NCBI RefSeq assembly: GCF_900236475.1
Contig: NZ_LT963352.1
Location: 7,241,001 to 7,305,000, forward strand
DNA: 64,000 bases
Reading direction: 5' to 3'
From: Streptomyces chartreusis NRRL 3882
GTDB taxonomy: Bacteria; Actinomycetota; Actinomycetes; Streptomycetales; Streptomycetaceae
A program made the position numbers and the translations under genes. The notes under the pieces were generated by a model. That model was not told the DNA's origin, did no database searches, and saw only the letters and a program-made list of their open reading frames with translations. Numbering within the stretch: position 1 is the stretch's first letter; each line of letters opens with the position of its first letter. Below, piece after piece: positions 16,116-25,178 of this stretch.

Positions 16116-17633
16116 GTGACGCCTGAATCCCACGCCTCGACGGGTACGGACACCTCCCTGCCCGGCCCGCCCCCCGGCTGCCCCGCGCACGGCCTCGGGC
16201 CCGGAGGGCTGCACCGGCTGCACGAGTCGGAGGACCTGGCAGGGCTGTACGAGCAGCTGCGGAAGGAGCACGGCCCCGTGGCGCCCGTGCTGCTCCACGA
16301 CGACGTACCGATCTGGATCGTGCTCGGCCACGCCGAGAACCTGCACATGGTGCGCTCGCCCACCCAGTTCTGCCGGGACAGCCGTATCTGGACCCCGCTC
16401 AGGGACGGCCTGGTCAAGCCCGATCACCCGCTGATGCCGCACATCGCCTGGCAGCCCATCGCCTCGCACGCCGAGGGCGACGAGCACAAGCGGCTGCGCG
16501 GCGCGGTCCAGGGCGCTATCTCGACCATCGACTTCCGCAGCCTGCGCCGCTACATCAACCGCAGCACGCAGGCCATCGTCAACCGTTTCTGCGAGCAGGG
16601 CGAGGCCGACCTCGTCGGCCAGTTCGCCGAGCACCTGCCGATGGCGGTGATGTGCGAGATCCTCGGCATGCCCGACGAGTACAACGACCGTCTCGTCGAG
16701 TCCGCCCGCGACGCGCTCAAGGGCACCAAGACGGCGATCGCCAGCCACTCCTACGTCATGGACGTCCTGAGCCGGCTCACCGTCAGGCGCCGCGCCCAGC
16801 CGGAGGAGGACCTGGCCAGCTTCCTTATCACCCACCCGGCCCGGCTGACCGACGACGAGGTCAGGGAGCACCTGCGCCTGGTGCTCTTCGCCGCCTACGA
16901 GGCCACCACCAACCTGCTGTCCAACGTGCTGCTCACGGTGCTGATCGACCCGCGCTTCCGCGCCCAGCTCAACGGCGGCCAGATGACGGTGCCGGAGGCG
17001 GTGGAGCAGTCGCTGTGGAACGAGCCGCCGTTCAGCACGGTCTTCGCCTACTTCGCCAAGCAGGAGACCGAACTGGGCGGGCAGCGCATCCGCCGGGGTG
17101 ACGGGCTGCTCTTCGCCCCGCTGCCGGCCAACGTCGACCCGCGGGTGCGGCCCGACCTGAAGGCCAGCATGCAGGGCAACCGGTCGCACCTCGCGTTCGG
17201 CGGCGGCCCGCACGAGTGTCCCGGTCAGGACATCGGCCGCTCCATCGCGGACGTCGGCGTCGACGCGCTGCTGATGCGGTTGCCGGACGTCGAACTCGAC
17301 TGCGACGAGGACGAGTTGCGCTGGACGGCGTCCATCGCCTCCCGGCACCTCGTGGCACTGCCGGTGGCGTTCGCGCCCAAGCCGCCGCAGGACGTGACGG
17401 AGACGCCGAACCACAACCACGTCCCCACCCAGCGCTCCGACTGGCAGATCGGCATCACGCAGCCGCAGCCGCAGCCGCAGCCTCAGCCGGTACCGGCCGC
17501 CGCACAGCCGCAGCCCGCCCCGGCGCAACCCCAGCCGGACCCCGTACCGCCGCAGGCGCGGCCGGTGGCGGAGGAACCGGCCCGCCGCAAGGGCGTCTGG
17601 CAGCGCTTCCTGAGCTGGTGGCGCGGTTACTGA
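16116..17633 (+). CDS. rarE: Conservon cytochrome P450 RarE with Pro/Gln-rich tail
   Basis: The 505-residue P450 ends the conservon. The I-helix motif is AAYEATTNLL and the heme loop is FGGGPHECPGQD with ligand Cys368. The last roughly 85 residues, beyond the normal P450 end near 420, are a low-complexity linker (PQPQPQPQPVPAAAQPQP...) and a basic, aromatic end (RRKGVWQRFLSWWRGY) that could bind the membrane or a partner. Oxidation substrate is unknown. GTG at 16116 lies 63 nt after rarD. Its end overlaps the convergent pseudouridine synthase by 7 nt. Electron-transfer partners are not encoded here. Confidence 0.9.
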   Translation: MTPESHASTGTDTSLPGPPPGCPAHGLGPGGLHRLHESEDLAGLYEQLRKEHGPVAPVLLHDDVPIWIVLGHAENLHMVRSPTQFCRDSRIWTPLRDGLVKPDHPLMPHIAWQPIASHAEGDEHKRLRGAVQGAISTIDFRSLRRYINRSTQAIVNRFCEQGEADLVGQFAEHLPMAVMCEILGMPDEYNDRLVESARDALKGTKTAIASHSYVMDVLSRLTVRRRAQPEEDLASFLITHPARLTDDEVREHLRLVLFAAYEATTNLLSNVLLTVLIDPRFRAQLNGGQMTVPEAVEQSLWNEPPFSTVFAYFAKQETELGGQRIRRGDGLLFAPLPANVDPRVRPDLKASMQGNRSHLAFGGGPHECPGQDIGRSIADVGVDALLMRLPDVELDCDEDELRWTASIASRHLVALPVAFAPKPPQDVTETPNHNHVPTQRSDWQIGITQPQPQPQPQPVPAAAQPQPAPAQPQPDPVPPQARPVAEEPARRKGVWQRFLSWWRGY

Positions 17634-18613
17634 CCGTCCGACGGGCCGTCGTACGTCCCGGCGGCCCACCGGTCGTACGAAGCCCAGGCCGCGAGCACCC
17701 GGCTGCTGCGGAACCGGTGCTCCTCGCCCGTGACCGGGTCGGTGAACTCCAGGGCGCGGGCGAGCAGTTGGAGCGGGCGCCGGAAGTCACCGGCCGGCAC
17801 GGGCGCGGTGACCTCGGGGTAGAGCGGGTCGCCGAGGATCGGCACGCCCAGCGCGGCCAGGTGCACGCGCAGCTGGTGGGTCTGCCCGGTGCCGGGCACG
17901 AGCCGGTAGCGGGCGAGTCCGCCGGACCCGTCCGGGCGGTGGTCGACGAGTTCGACGCGGCTGACGGCGTTGGGCTCGCCCGCCACCTCCCGGGCGGTGA
18001 GCTCGCCGCGCTCCTTCACGATCCGGCTGCGGACGGTCCGGGGGAGTACGAGGCCGGGATCGTACGGCGCGACGGCCTCGTACTCCTTGCGCACGAGCCG
18101 GTCGCGGAACAGCGTCTGGTACGCGCCGCGCTCCTCGGGCCGCACGGTGAACAGCACGAGTCCGGCGGTGAGCCGGTCCAGGCGGTGCGCGGCGGCGAGG
18201 GTGGGGATGTCCAGCTCGCGGCGCAGCCGGGCCAGCGCGGTCTCGGCGACATGGCTGCCGCGCGGGGTGGTGGCGAGGAAGTGGGGTTTGTCGACGACGA
18301 CGATGTGCTCGTCCCGGTACACGACCTCCAGCGGGAACGGCACCGGCACCTCGTGGGGCAGCTCCCGGTGGAACCACACGAACGTCCCGGGCACATACGC
18401 AGCGTCCGCCGGCACGGCCCGCCCGTCCGCCCCGACGACGAGCCCCGCGTCGAACATCCCGTCGACGACCCCGTCACCGGCACCGGAGAGCCGCTCCACC
18501 AGATGCTCACGCACCGTGGTCCACGGCCCCGCGGCGGGCAGTCGTACCCGCACCGGGTCCACCCCGTGGCGCTGCGGCAGGGGAGCGGGCGGGATGCGCG
18601 TCTTCCGTCTCAT
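17627..18613 (-). CDS. RluA-family pseudouridine synthase
   Basis: The 328-residue enzyme isomerises uridine to pseudouridine in RNA. The catalytic motif HRLDRLTAGL (Asp146) and the strand YRDEHIVVVDKP mark the RluA family, and the C-terminal GQTHQLRVHLAALGVPILGDPLYP motif is also present. The N-terminal region has an S4-like segment (REHLVERL). The ATG at 18613 is chosen because MRRKTRIPPAPL is the natural N-terminus and earlier starts lie in Gly/Pro-rich sequence; no clear ribosome site is seen. RNA target (rRNA or tRNA) cannot be assigned. Convergent with rarE, divergent from the acetyltransferase at 18694. Confidence 0.9.
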   Translation of the reverse strand: MRRKTRIPPAPLPQRHGVDPVRVRLPAAGPWTTVREHLVERLSGAGDGVVDGMFDAGLVVGADGRAVPADAAYVPGTFVWFHRELPHEVPVPFPLEVVYRDEHIVVVDKPHFLATTPRGSHVAETALARLRRELDIPTLAAAHRLDRLTAGLVLFTVRPEERGAYQTLFRDRLVRKEYEAVAPYDPGLVLPRTVRSRIVKERGELTAREVAGEPNAVSRVELVDHRPDGSGGLARYRLVPGTGQTHQLRVHLAALGVPILGDPLYPEVTAPVPAGDFRRPLQLLARALEFTDPVTGEEHRFRSSRVLAAWASYDRWAAGTYDGPSDGQ

Positions 18614-18693
18614 CGCGGCCCAGCGTACGAGGCGGGCGGGCAGCGGCGGAAAACCACTGGGGCCGCCCACCGCCCCCTTGCCAGGATGTGGGC

Positions 18694-19275
18694 ATGCCCT
18701 TTCTCATCAGCCCGGTTCTGACCCCCGAGGCCTTCACCGGCCGGCCGCAGCCCACCCTCGCCACCGGCGACGGACTCCTCCTGCGCCCCTGGCGGGCCGG
18801 GGACGCGCCCGCGGTGTACGAGGTGTTCCAGGACCCGGTGATGCACCAGTGGCACGCCCGGACCGCCGGCTCCGAGGGGGAGGTCGCCGGCTGGATCCGC
18901 GACTGGCATCAGGCCTGGGAGGAGGAGCGGGAGGCGCAGTGGGCCGTCGTCGACGCGGACTCCGACCGGCTGCTGGGGCGAGTGGCGCTGCGCGGGATAC
19001 GGCTCGACGACGGCACGGCGGAGGTCGCGTACTGGACCGTCCCGGCGGCACGCGGCCGGGGCATCGCCGTCCGGGCCACGACCGCACTCGCCCGCTGGGC
19101 GCTCGACGAGATCGGATTCCACCGTCTCGAACTGCTGCACGCCGTGCGCAACGAGGCCTCCTGCCGGGTCGCCTCGCGGACCGGGTTCGCCCTCGAAGGC
19201 ACCAAGCGCAGCGCCGTCCTGCACCCGGACGGCTGGCACGACATGCATCTGCACGCGCGCGTGCGGGGCGACTGA
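18694..19275 (+). CDS. GNAT-family N-acetyltransferase (RimJ/RimL type)
   Basis: The 193-residue protein has the GNAT fold of the RimJ/RimL subgroup: LRPWRAGDAPAVYEVFQDP near the N-terminus, then the acetyl-CoA binding segment AYWTVPAARGRGIAVRATTALARWALDEIG, and a C-terminal HRLELLHAVRNEASCRVASRTGFALEG. It transfers an acetyl group to an amine of a protein or small molecule; the target is unknown. ATG at 18694 is preferred over GTG at 18688 because a -10-like CAGGAT (18682-18687) lies 6 nt upstream, consistent with a leaderless mRNA. Single gene between divergent and convergent neighbours. Confidence 0.85.
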   Translation: MPFLISPVLTPEAFTGRPQPTLATGDGLLLRPWRAGDAPAVYEVFQDPVMHQWHARTAGSEGEVAGWIRDWHQAWEEEREAQWAVVDADSDRLLGRVALRGIRLDDGTAEVAYWTVPAARGRGIAVRATTALARWALDEIGFHRLELLHAVRNEASCRVASRTGFALEGTKRSAVLHPDGWHDMHLHARVRGD

Positions 19276-19331
19276 CCGGGCATACCGGCAGGCCGCGCAC
19301 GCTCGGGGGCGCAGTGACGTGCTCGCGCCGG

Positions 19332-20174
19332 TCAGGCGGCGGGGGTGCTCTCCTGCTCCGCCTCGATGCGCGCGTTCCACTCCCGCTTCGAGGCCTGCCA
19401 GCCGTCCTCGTTGTGGCCGCGGCGCCAGTAGCCGGAGATCGACAGGTCCTCGCGCGCGATGCCGCGCTCGACGCGGAGCAGCCGGCGCAGCTCCTTCACG
19501 AAGTGCGCCTCCCCGTGGACGAAGGCGTGCACGCGGCCTTCGGGGAACGCCAGACCCCGCACGGCATCGACGAGCGCCTCACCGAGCGGCCGGTCACCGC
19601 GGTGCAGCCAGACGACGTCCACGTCCGAGTCGATCTTCTGCTCCTCCTCGGGGCCGGAGACCTCGATGAAGGCGTACGCCCTGGCCCCGTGCGGCAGTGA
19701 CTCCAGGGAGCGGGCGATCGCGGGCAGCGCGCTCTCGTCGCCGACGAGCAGATGCCAGTCGGCGGCAGGGTCGGGCGCGTACGCCCCGCCGGGGCCCATG
19801 AACCGCACGGTCTCGCCCGGCTGGACGCGCGCCGCCCACGGGCCGGCCAGGCCCTCGTCGCCGTGGATGACGAAGTCCAGCGTCAGCTCGCGGTGTTCGG
19901 CGTCCCACTGGCGCACCGTGTACGTCCGGGTCACCGGCCACTGTTCGCGCGGCAGCTCGTCGCGGATGCGCTGCAGGTCGAAGGGTTCCGGATAGGTCAC
20001 GCCCTCGGGCGGGAACAGCAGCTTCACGTAGTGGTCGGTGCACGTGCCCGCCGCGAAGTCGGCGAGGCCCTCACCCCCGAGCACCACCCGCTGCATGTGC
20101 GGGGTCAGCCGCTCGGTGCGGACGACCTGAGCGGAGTGCGGCTTGCGCGGCTGGCGTCCCGGTCGCTCTGCCAT
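19332..20174 (-). CDS. Siderophore-interacting protein (FAD-dependent ferric-siderophore reductase)
   Basis: The 280-residue flavoprotein belongs to the SIP/ViuB family that reduces ferric siderophores in the cytoplasm to release iron. The FAD-binding segment RTYTVRQWDAEHRELTLDFVIHGDEGLAGPWAARVQPGE and the C-terminal SGYWRRGHNEDGWQASKREWNA are family signatures. ATG at 20174 has GGGAGG upstream. A near-consensus DmdR/IdeR iron box lies 19-37 nt before the start, so it should be repressed when iron is plentiful. No siderophore biosynthesis or uptake gene lies next to it. Confidence 0.93.
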   Translation of the reverse strand: MAERPGRQPRKPHSAQVVRTERLTPHMQRVVLGGEGLADFAAGTCTDHYVKLLFPPEGVTYPEPFDLQRIRDELPREQWPVTRTYTVRQWDAEHRELTLDFVIHGDEGLAGPWAARVQPGETVRFMGPGGAYAPDPAADWHLLVGDESALPAIARSLESLPHGARAYAFIEVSGPEEEQKIDSDVDVVWLHRGDRPLGEALVDAVRGLAFPEGRVHAFVHGEAHFVKELRRLLRVERGIAREDLSISGYWRRGHNEDGWQASKREWNARIEAEQESTPAA

Positions 20175-20192
20175 GAGGGCCTCCCTGATTCG

Positions 20193-20211
20193 TGTAGTTA
20201 GGCTTACCTAA
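20193..20211 (-). promoter_or_regulatory. Iron box (DmdR/IdeR operator)
   Basis: The + strand reads TGTAGTTAGGCTTACCTAA, matching 15 of 19 positions of the actinobacterial iron-box consensus TTAGGTTAGGCTAACCTAA, with 14 of the last 15. It lies directly upstream of the siderophore-interacting protein start at 20174. Confidence 0.8.
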
Positions 20212-20299
20212 GTTAGCACCTGGCCCCCACTCAACACCTCCCGTATGAGAAGTCGATGAGGGGCACCGGCCTCAGGAAGGGCACCGGCCGCCACATCCG

Positions 20300-21232
20300 T
20301 CACGCCGCGAGCGTCGTCAGCAGGCGCTCCAGTGACCCGCCCAGTCCCCAGCGGGCCGCCAGTACCTCCAGCTCAGCAGGGTCGCGCGGCGTCCGAGGCA
20401 CCGCCGTCGTGACGTCCGGCAGTGGTACGTCGTCCGCGACCCGGACCACCTTCGGCGCCACCGCGAGATACGGACGCGCCTCGTCCAGCCGCCTGCGCTG
20501 CGTCGGCGTCAGCTTCGAGCCCCGGTCCTCGACCGCCGCCAGGATCCCGGCCAGGTCCCCGAACTCGGCCAGCAGCTTGGCGGCCGTCTTCTCGCCGATG
20601 CCCGGCACCCCCGGCAGGCCGTCGCTGGGGTCGCCGCGCAGCAGGGCCAGATCCGCGTACCCGCTGCCGTCGACCCCATACTTTTCACGCAGCCAGGCCT
20701 CATCGGTGAGCTGCAACGTGCCCACGCCCTTCAGCGGGTACAGCACGCGCACCCCGCGCGCATCGTCCACCAGCTGGTACAGATCGCGGTCGCCCGTGAC
20801 GATGTCGACCGGGCCCTCGGCCCGCGCGGTGAACGTGCCGATCACGTCGTCGGCCTCGTAGCCGGCGACGCCCACGCGCGCGATGCCCACCGCGTCCAGC
20901 ACCGCCTCGATGACCGGCACCTGCGGCGACAGCGTGTCGGGCACCTCCTCCTCGTCCGGTCCTGCCGCGTGTTCCTCGGCGACGCGGTGGGCCTTGTAGG
21001 AGGGGATCAGCTCCACCCGCCAGTGCGGCCGCCAGTCGGCGTCCATGCAGGCCACCAGGTGGTCCGGCCGGTGGTCCCGGACCAGGCGGTCGATGAAGTC
21101 GAGCAGCCCGCGCACGGCGTTCACCGGCGTGCCGTCCGGTGCCTTCACCGAGTCCGGGACGCCGAAGTAGGCGCGGAAGTACAGGGAGGCGGTGTCGAGG
21201 AGCATCAGTCGTCCGGTCACGCCACGCATCAT
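20300..21232 (-). CDS. 5'-3' exonuclease (FEN-like, Pol I N-terminal type)
   Basis: The 310-residue protein matches the 5'-3' exonuclease domain of bacterial DNA polymerase I, as a stand-alone enzyme. Metal-binding acidic residues are in LLDTASLYFRAYFG, CMDADWRPHWR, YEADDVIGTF and VTGDRDLYQLV, and the helix-hairpin-helix region is DGLPGVPGIGEKTAAKLL. It should remove flaps or RNA primers during replication and repair. ATG at 21232 is used; ATG at 21229 and GTG at 21220 are close alternatives. The open frame extends a further 69 codons upstream without family similarity. Divergent from the ABC transporter operon. Confidence 0.92.
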   Translation of the reverse strand: MMRGVTGRLMLLDTASLYFRAYFGVPDSVKAPDGTPVNAVRGLLDFIDRLVRDHRPDHLVACMDADWRPHWRVELIPSYKAHRVAEEHAAGPDEEEVPDTLSPQVPVIEAVLDAVGIARVGVAGYEADDVIGTFTARAEGPVDIVTGDRDLYQLVDDARGVRVLYPLKGVGTLQLTDEAWLREKYGVDGSGYADLALLRGDPSDGLPGVPGIGEKTAAKLLAEFGDLAGILAAVEDRGSKLTPTQRRRLDEARPYLAVAPKVVRVADDVPLPDVTTAVPRTPRDPAELEVLAARWGLGGSLERLLTTLAA

Positions 21233-21429
21233 GCCGTACGCCACCGACAGCGACCCGCCGCTGCGCGACGCGTTGCGATGTGTGCGTTCTGTGTGAACCG
21301 CCCCACTTCCGGGTTTGCTTTCCGGGATCGGGGGGAGGCGCGGCCCCGGAGCGAGGTCGGTTGCGCATTTCAACTGTTTTGCGCCCCGGCCTCGCTGTGT
21401 TTCTGTTGCCGTCCAGTCAAGAGGTGCAC

Positions 21430-22521
21430 GTGTCAGCAAGGCTTCAGGCGGAGAGCCTGTACAAGGTGTTCGGCCGGAGACCGGACCAGGCGGTCGAGCG
21501 GCTCCGTGCCGGGGCCGACCGGGAGGAGCTGCGCGCCGAGGGCGCGACCGCCGCCGTGATCGACGCGTCCTTCACCGTCGAGCCCGGCCAGATCTTCGTC
21601 GTCATGGGCCTGTCCGGATCCGGCAAGTCCACCCTGCTGCGCATGCTGAACGGCCTGCTCGACCCGACCGCCGGACATGTGCGCTTCGACGGCCAGGACC
21701 TGACCACGCTCGGCGACCGTGAGCTGCGCGAGGTCCGCTCCCGGAAGATCAGCATGGTGTTCCAGCACTTCGCGCTCTTCCCGCACCGCAGCGTCCGGGA
21801 GAACGCCGCCTACGGTCTGGAAGTGCAGGGCGTGCCCCGCGCCGAGCGCGTACGCCGCGCCGACGAGGCGCTCGCCCTGTGCGGCCTGGCCGGCTGGGAG
21901 AAGTCCTGGCCCGACGAGCTGTCCGGCGGCATGCAGCAGCGCGTGGGCCTCGCCCGCGCGCTCGCCACCGACGCCGACCTGCTGCTGATGGACGAGTCCT
22001 TCAGCGCGCTGGACCCGCTGATCCGCCGCGACATGCAGGACCAGCTGCTGGAGCTCCAGCAGAAGCTGAAGAAGACGATCGTCTTCATCACCCACGACCT
22101 GAACGAGGCCATGCGCCTCGGCGACCGCATCGCCGTCATGCGCGACGGCCGCATCGTGCAGATCGGCACCGCGCAGGACATCCTGCTGCGGCCGGAGAAC
22201 GACTACGTCGCGTCCTTCACCCAGGACGTCGACCGTTCCCGTGTGCTGACCGCCGGCGAGCTCATGGACACCTCGGTCACCGGCGACGACCCCGGCTGCC
22301 ACTGCGAGACGGCCACCGCCGACACCCCGTTCACGGAACTGTGCGCGATCAGCGCCCGGCTCTCCCACCCCGTCTCGGTCGTGGACGAGGGCAACAAGCT
22401 GATCGGCGTCGTCCCCCGGCAGCGCCTGGTCGGCTTCCTCGGCGACGAGCAGGACACCACCCCGGAGCCCTGCGACTCCCCGCGGGACAAGGGCGGAGAG
22501 AAGGTGATCGCCCGTGCCTAG
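21430..22521 (+). CDS. Glycine betaine/proline-type ABC transporter ATP-binding protein
   Basis: The 363-residue ATPase resembles ProV/OpuAA. Walker A is GLSGSGKST (60-68), the signature LSGGMQQR begins at residue 164, and Walker B is LLLMDESFSALDPL. The N-terminal extension (YKVFGRRPDQAVERLRAGADREEL) is typical of the quaternary-amine group, and the C-terminal quarter is a CBS-like region of the kind that senses ionic strength. It energises import of glycine betaine or related osmoprotectants by the following permease, whose GTG start lies 8 nt inside this gene. GTG at 21430 is chosen for AAGAGG just upstream. Confidence 0.93.
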   Translation: MSARLQAESLYKVFGRRPDQAVERLRAGADREELRAEGATAAVIDASFTVEPGQIFVVMGLSGSGKSTLLRMLNGLLDPTAGHVRFDGQDLTTLGDRELREVRSRKISMVFQHFALFPHRSVRENAAYGLEVQGVPRAERVRRADEALALCGLAGWEKSWPDELSGGMQQRVGLARALATDADLLLMDESFSALDPLIRRDMQDQLLELQQKLKKTIVFITHDLNEAMRLGDRIAVMRDGRIVQIGTAQDILLRPENDYVASFTQDVDRSRVLTAGELMDTSVTGDDPGCHCETATADTPFTELCAISARLSHPVSVVDEGNKLIGVVPRQRLVGFLGDEQDTTPEPCDSPRDKGGEKVIARA

Positions 22522-25132
22522 GATTCAGCTCGGCACCTGGGTCAACGACGCGGTCGACTGGCTCACCACCCACATGGGGTGGCTGTTCGACTTCTGCAAG
22601 ACCGTCTTCCTCGGCCTCTACGACGGCATCAACGCCGTCCTCCAGGCCCCGCAGCCGCTGCTCCTCGCGGGCATCTTCGCCGTGATCGCCTTCTGGCTGC
22701 GCGGCACCCTCGCCGGTGTCCTCACCTTCGCGGGATTCGCGTTCATCGACTCCCTCGACCTGTGGGAGAACGCGATGATCACCCTGGCGCTCGTCCTCGT
22801 GGCGACCGTCATCGCGCTGGTGATCTCCATACCGGTGGGCATCTGGGCGGCCCGCTCGGACCGCGTGAGCGGTCTGGTCCGGCCCGTCCTGGACTTCATG
22901 CAGACGCTGCCCGCGATGGTCTACCTCATCCCGGCGATCCTCTTCTTCGGCACCGGCGCCTCCGCAGGTATCGTCGCCACCCTGATCTTCGCGCTCGCCC
23001 CGGGCGTGCGCATGACCGAACTGGGCATCCGCCAGGTCGACAAAGAACTGGTCGAGGCCGCCGACGCGTTCGGCACCACACCCCGCAACATCCTGCTGCG
23101 CGTCCAGCTCCCCCTCGCCCTGCCCACGGTCATGGCCGGCGTCAACCAGGTCATCATGCTCGGCCTGTCCATGGCCGCCATCGCCGGCATGGTCGGCACC
23201 GGCGGTCTCGGCGGCGACGTCAACCAGGCCATCGGCCAGCTCAACGTCGGCCTGGGCGCCGAAGCCGGTGTCGGCATCGTGATCCTCGCGATCTACCTCG
23301 ACCGCATGACCAGCGCGCTGGGCACCCAGGTCTCCCCGCTCGGCCGCCGCGCCGCCGCCCGGCTGCGCGCCGCCCAGGGGCTGAAGATCTGGTCGTACCG
23401 GCCCCGCCCGGCCGTCGCCGTCATCGGCGTGGTCGTACTCGCCCTCATCTCCGGCGGCATGGGGGTCTTCGGCAGCGGCGGCACCACTTCCTCAGCCGCG
23501 GCCGGCAGCAAGGACGTCGGCCAGGGCAAGAAGATCAGCATCGGCTACATCCCCTGGGACGAGGGCGTCGCCTCCACCTTCCTCTGGAAGGAGGTCCTGG
23601 AGCAGCGCGGCTACCAGGTCGAGGCCAAGCAGCTCGACGCCGGCCCGCTCTACACCTCCCTCGCCCAGGGCGACGTCGACTTCCAGACGGACGCCTGGCT
23701 GCCCACGACCCACGCCCAGTACTGGAAGAAGTACGGCAAGCAGCTCGACGACCTGGGCGCCTGGTACGACAAGACGTCCCTGGAGCTCTCCGTGCCCTCC
23801 TACATGAAGGGCATCGACTCCCTGGCGGACCTCAAGGGCAAGGCGTCCGAGTTCGGCGGCAAGATCACCGGCATCGAGTCCAGCGCCGGCGAGATGGCCC
23901 TGCTCAAGAGCAAGGTCCTCAAGGAGTACGGCCTGGACAAGGAGTACAAGGTCGTCGACAGCTCCACGCCCGCGATGCTGGCCGAGCTGAAGCGCGCGTA
24001 CGCCAAGAAGGAGCCGGTCGTCGTCACGCTCTGGTCGCCGCACTGGGCGTACAACGACTACGACCTGAAGAAGCTCAAGGACCCCAAGGGCGCCTGGGGC
24101 GAGGGCGACGGCGTGCACACGCTGGCCCGCAAGGGCTTCGCGGACGACGACCCCACGGTCGCCGGCTGGCTGAAGGACTTCAAGATGAGCGAGAAGGAGC
24201 TCACCAGCCTCGAAGCCGAGATCAACAAGGCGGGCAAGGGCAACCAGCAGGAGGCGGTCCGCGCCTGGCTGAAGCGGCACCCCGGTTACGTCGACAAGCT
24301 CGCCCCGGTGAAGGGCGCCGGCGGCAGCACACCCGCCGAGGCCGAGCGACCGCTGGACGTGGCGTGGTTCCCCTGGGACGAGGACATCGCCGTCACGTAC
24401 CTGTGGAAGAACGTCCTCGAACGGCGCGGCTACCGGATGAACCTGAAGCAGATGGACGTCGGCCCCGTCTACACGGGTCTGGCCTCGGGCGATCTCGACC
24501 TCAACTTCGACGCCTGGCTGCCCTACGCCCAGAAGAACTACTGGGACGCGAACAAGGACCGGCTCAAGGACCTCGGCACCTGGTACCAGCCGACCTCCCT
24601 GGAGATCGCCGTGCCGTCCTACGTCAAGGGCGTGGATTCCCTGGCGGACCTCAAGGGCAAGGCCGGAACCTTCGACGGGAAGATCATCGGCATCGAGCCC
24701 GGCACCGGCGAGATGAACCTGCTGAAGACCAAGGTCCTGCCCGGCTACGGCCTGGACAAGGAGTACGAGGTCGTCGACGGCTCCACCCCGGCCATGCTGG
24801 CGGAGCTCAAGCGCGCCTACGCCAAGAAGGAGCCGATCGCCGTCACCCTCTGGTCGCCGCACTGGGCCTACAGCGACTACGAGCTGACCAAGCTGAAGGA
24901 CCCCAAGAAGGCCTTCGGCGAGGGCAACACGATCCGCACCATCTCCAACGAGAAGTTCCCCGAGCAGTACCCGCAGCTCACGAAGTGGATCAAGAACTTC
25001 AAGATGAGCGAGGACGAGCTCGGCAGCCTGGAGAGCGAGATCAAGGACCGCGGCCAGGGCCATGAGGAAGAGGCCGTCGCCGCGTGGCTGAAGCAGCACC
25101 CCGACATGGTGGAGCGCATGACGCCGCAGTGA
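22514..25132 (+). CDS. Glycine betaine ABC transporter: permease fused to two tandem substrate-binding domains
   Basis: The 872-residue protein combines a ProW/OpuAB-type permease (about 1-290; five or six membrane helices and the EAA-like loop ELVEAADAFGTTPRNILLRVQLPLALPTVMAG), a further membrane helix (about 300-320) and two OpuAC-type binding domains. The domains start near residues 339 and 612, exactly 273 residues (819 nt) apart. Both contain the aromatic ligand motifs: IPWDEG/FPWDED, DAWLP...YW and LWSPHWAY. Many stretches are near identical, so the second is a duplication. Tethered binding proteins are known in OpuA-type systems; a tandem pair on one chain is unusual. A 17-bp terminator follows. 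Confidence 0.93.
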   Translation: MPRIQLGTWVNDAVDWLTTHMGWLFDFCKTVFLGLYDGINAVLQAPQPLLLAGIFAVIAFWLRGTLAGVLTFAGFAFIDSLDLWENAMITLALVLVATVIALVISIPVGIWAARSDRVSGLVRPVLDFMQTLPAMVYLIPAILFFGTGASAGIVATLIFALAPGVRMTELGIRQVDKELVEAADAFGTTPRNILLRVQLPLALPTVMAGVNQVIMLGLSMAAIAGMVGTGGLGGDVNQAIGQLNVGLGAEAGVGIVILAIYLDRMTSALGTQVSPLGRRAAARLRAAQGLKIWSYRPRPAVAVIGVVVLALISGGMGVFGSGGTTSSAAAGSKDVGQGKKISIGYIPWDEGVASTFLWKEVLEQRGYQVEAKQLDAGPLYTSLAQGDVDFQTDAWLPTTHAQYWKKYGKQLDDLGAWYDKTSLELSVPSYMKGIDSLADLKGKASEFGGKITGIESSAGEMALLKSKVLKEYGLDKEYKVVDSSTPAMLAELKRAYAKKEPVVVTLWSPHWAYNDYDLKKLKDPKGAWGEGDGVHTLARKGFADDDPTVAGWLKDFKMSEKELTSLEAEINKAGKGNQQEAVRAWLKRHPGYVDKLAPVKGAGGSTPAEAERPLDVAWFPWDEDIAVTYLWKNVLERRGYRMNLKQMDVGPVYTGLASGDLDLNFDAWLPYAQKNYWDANKDRLKDLGTWYQPTSLEIAVPSYVKGVDSLADLKGKAGTFDGKIIGIEPGTGEMNLLKTKVLPGYGLDKEYEVVDGSTPAMLAELKRAYAKKEPIAVTLWSPHWAYSDYELTKLKDPKKAFGEGNTIRTISNEKFPEQYPQLTKWIKNFKMSEDELGSLESEIKDRGQGHEEEAVAAWLKQHPDMVERMTPQ

Positions 25133-25138
25133 GGCCCG

Positions 25139-25178
25139 GTACGGGGCTGGACGCGACACGCCGCGTCCAGCCCCGTAC
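25139..25178 (+). terminator. Terminator after the glycine betaine transporter
   Basis: GTACGGGGCTGGACGCG (25139-25155) pairs perfectly with CGCGTCCAGCCCCGTAC (25162-25178) across loop ACACGC: a 17-bp stem starting 7 nt after the stop codon. Confidence 0.9.

Noticed and set aside
22579..25065. Open frame of 828 codons in another frame of the permease/binding-domain gene
   Set aside because: Very Arg/Gly/Pro-rich without membrane segments or domains; the true frame contains permease and two binding domains.
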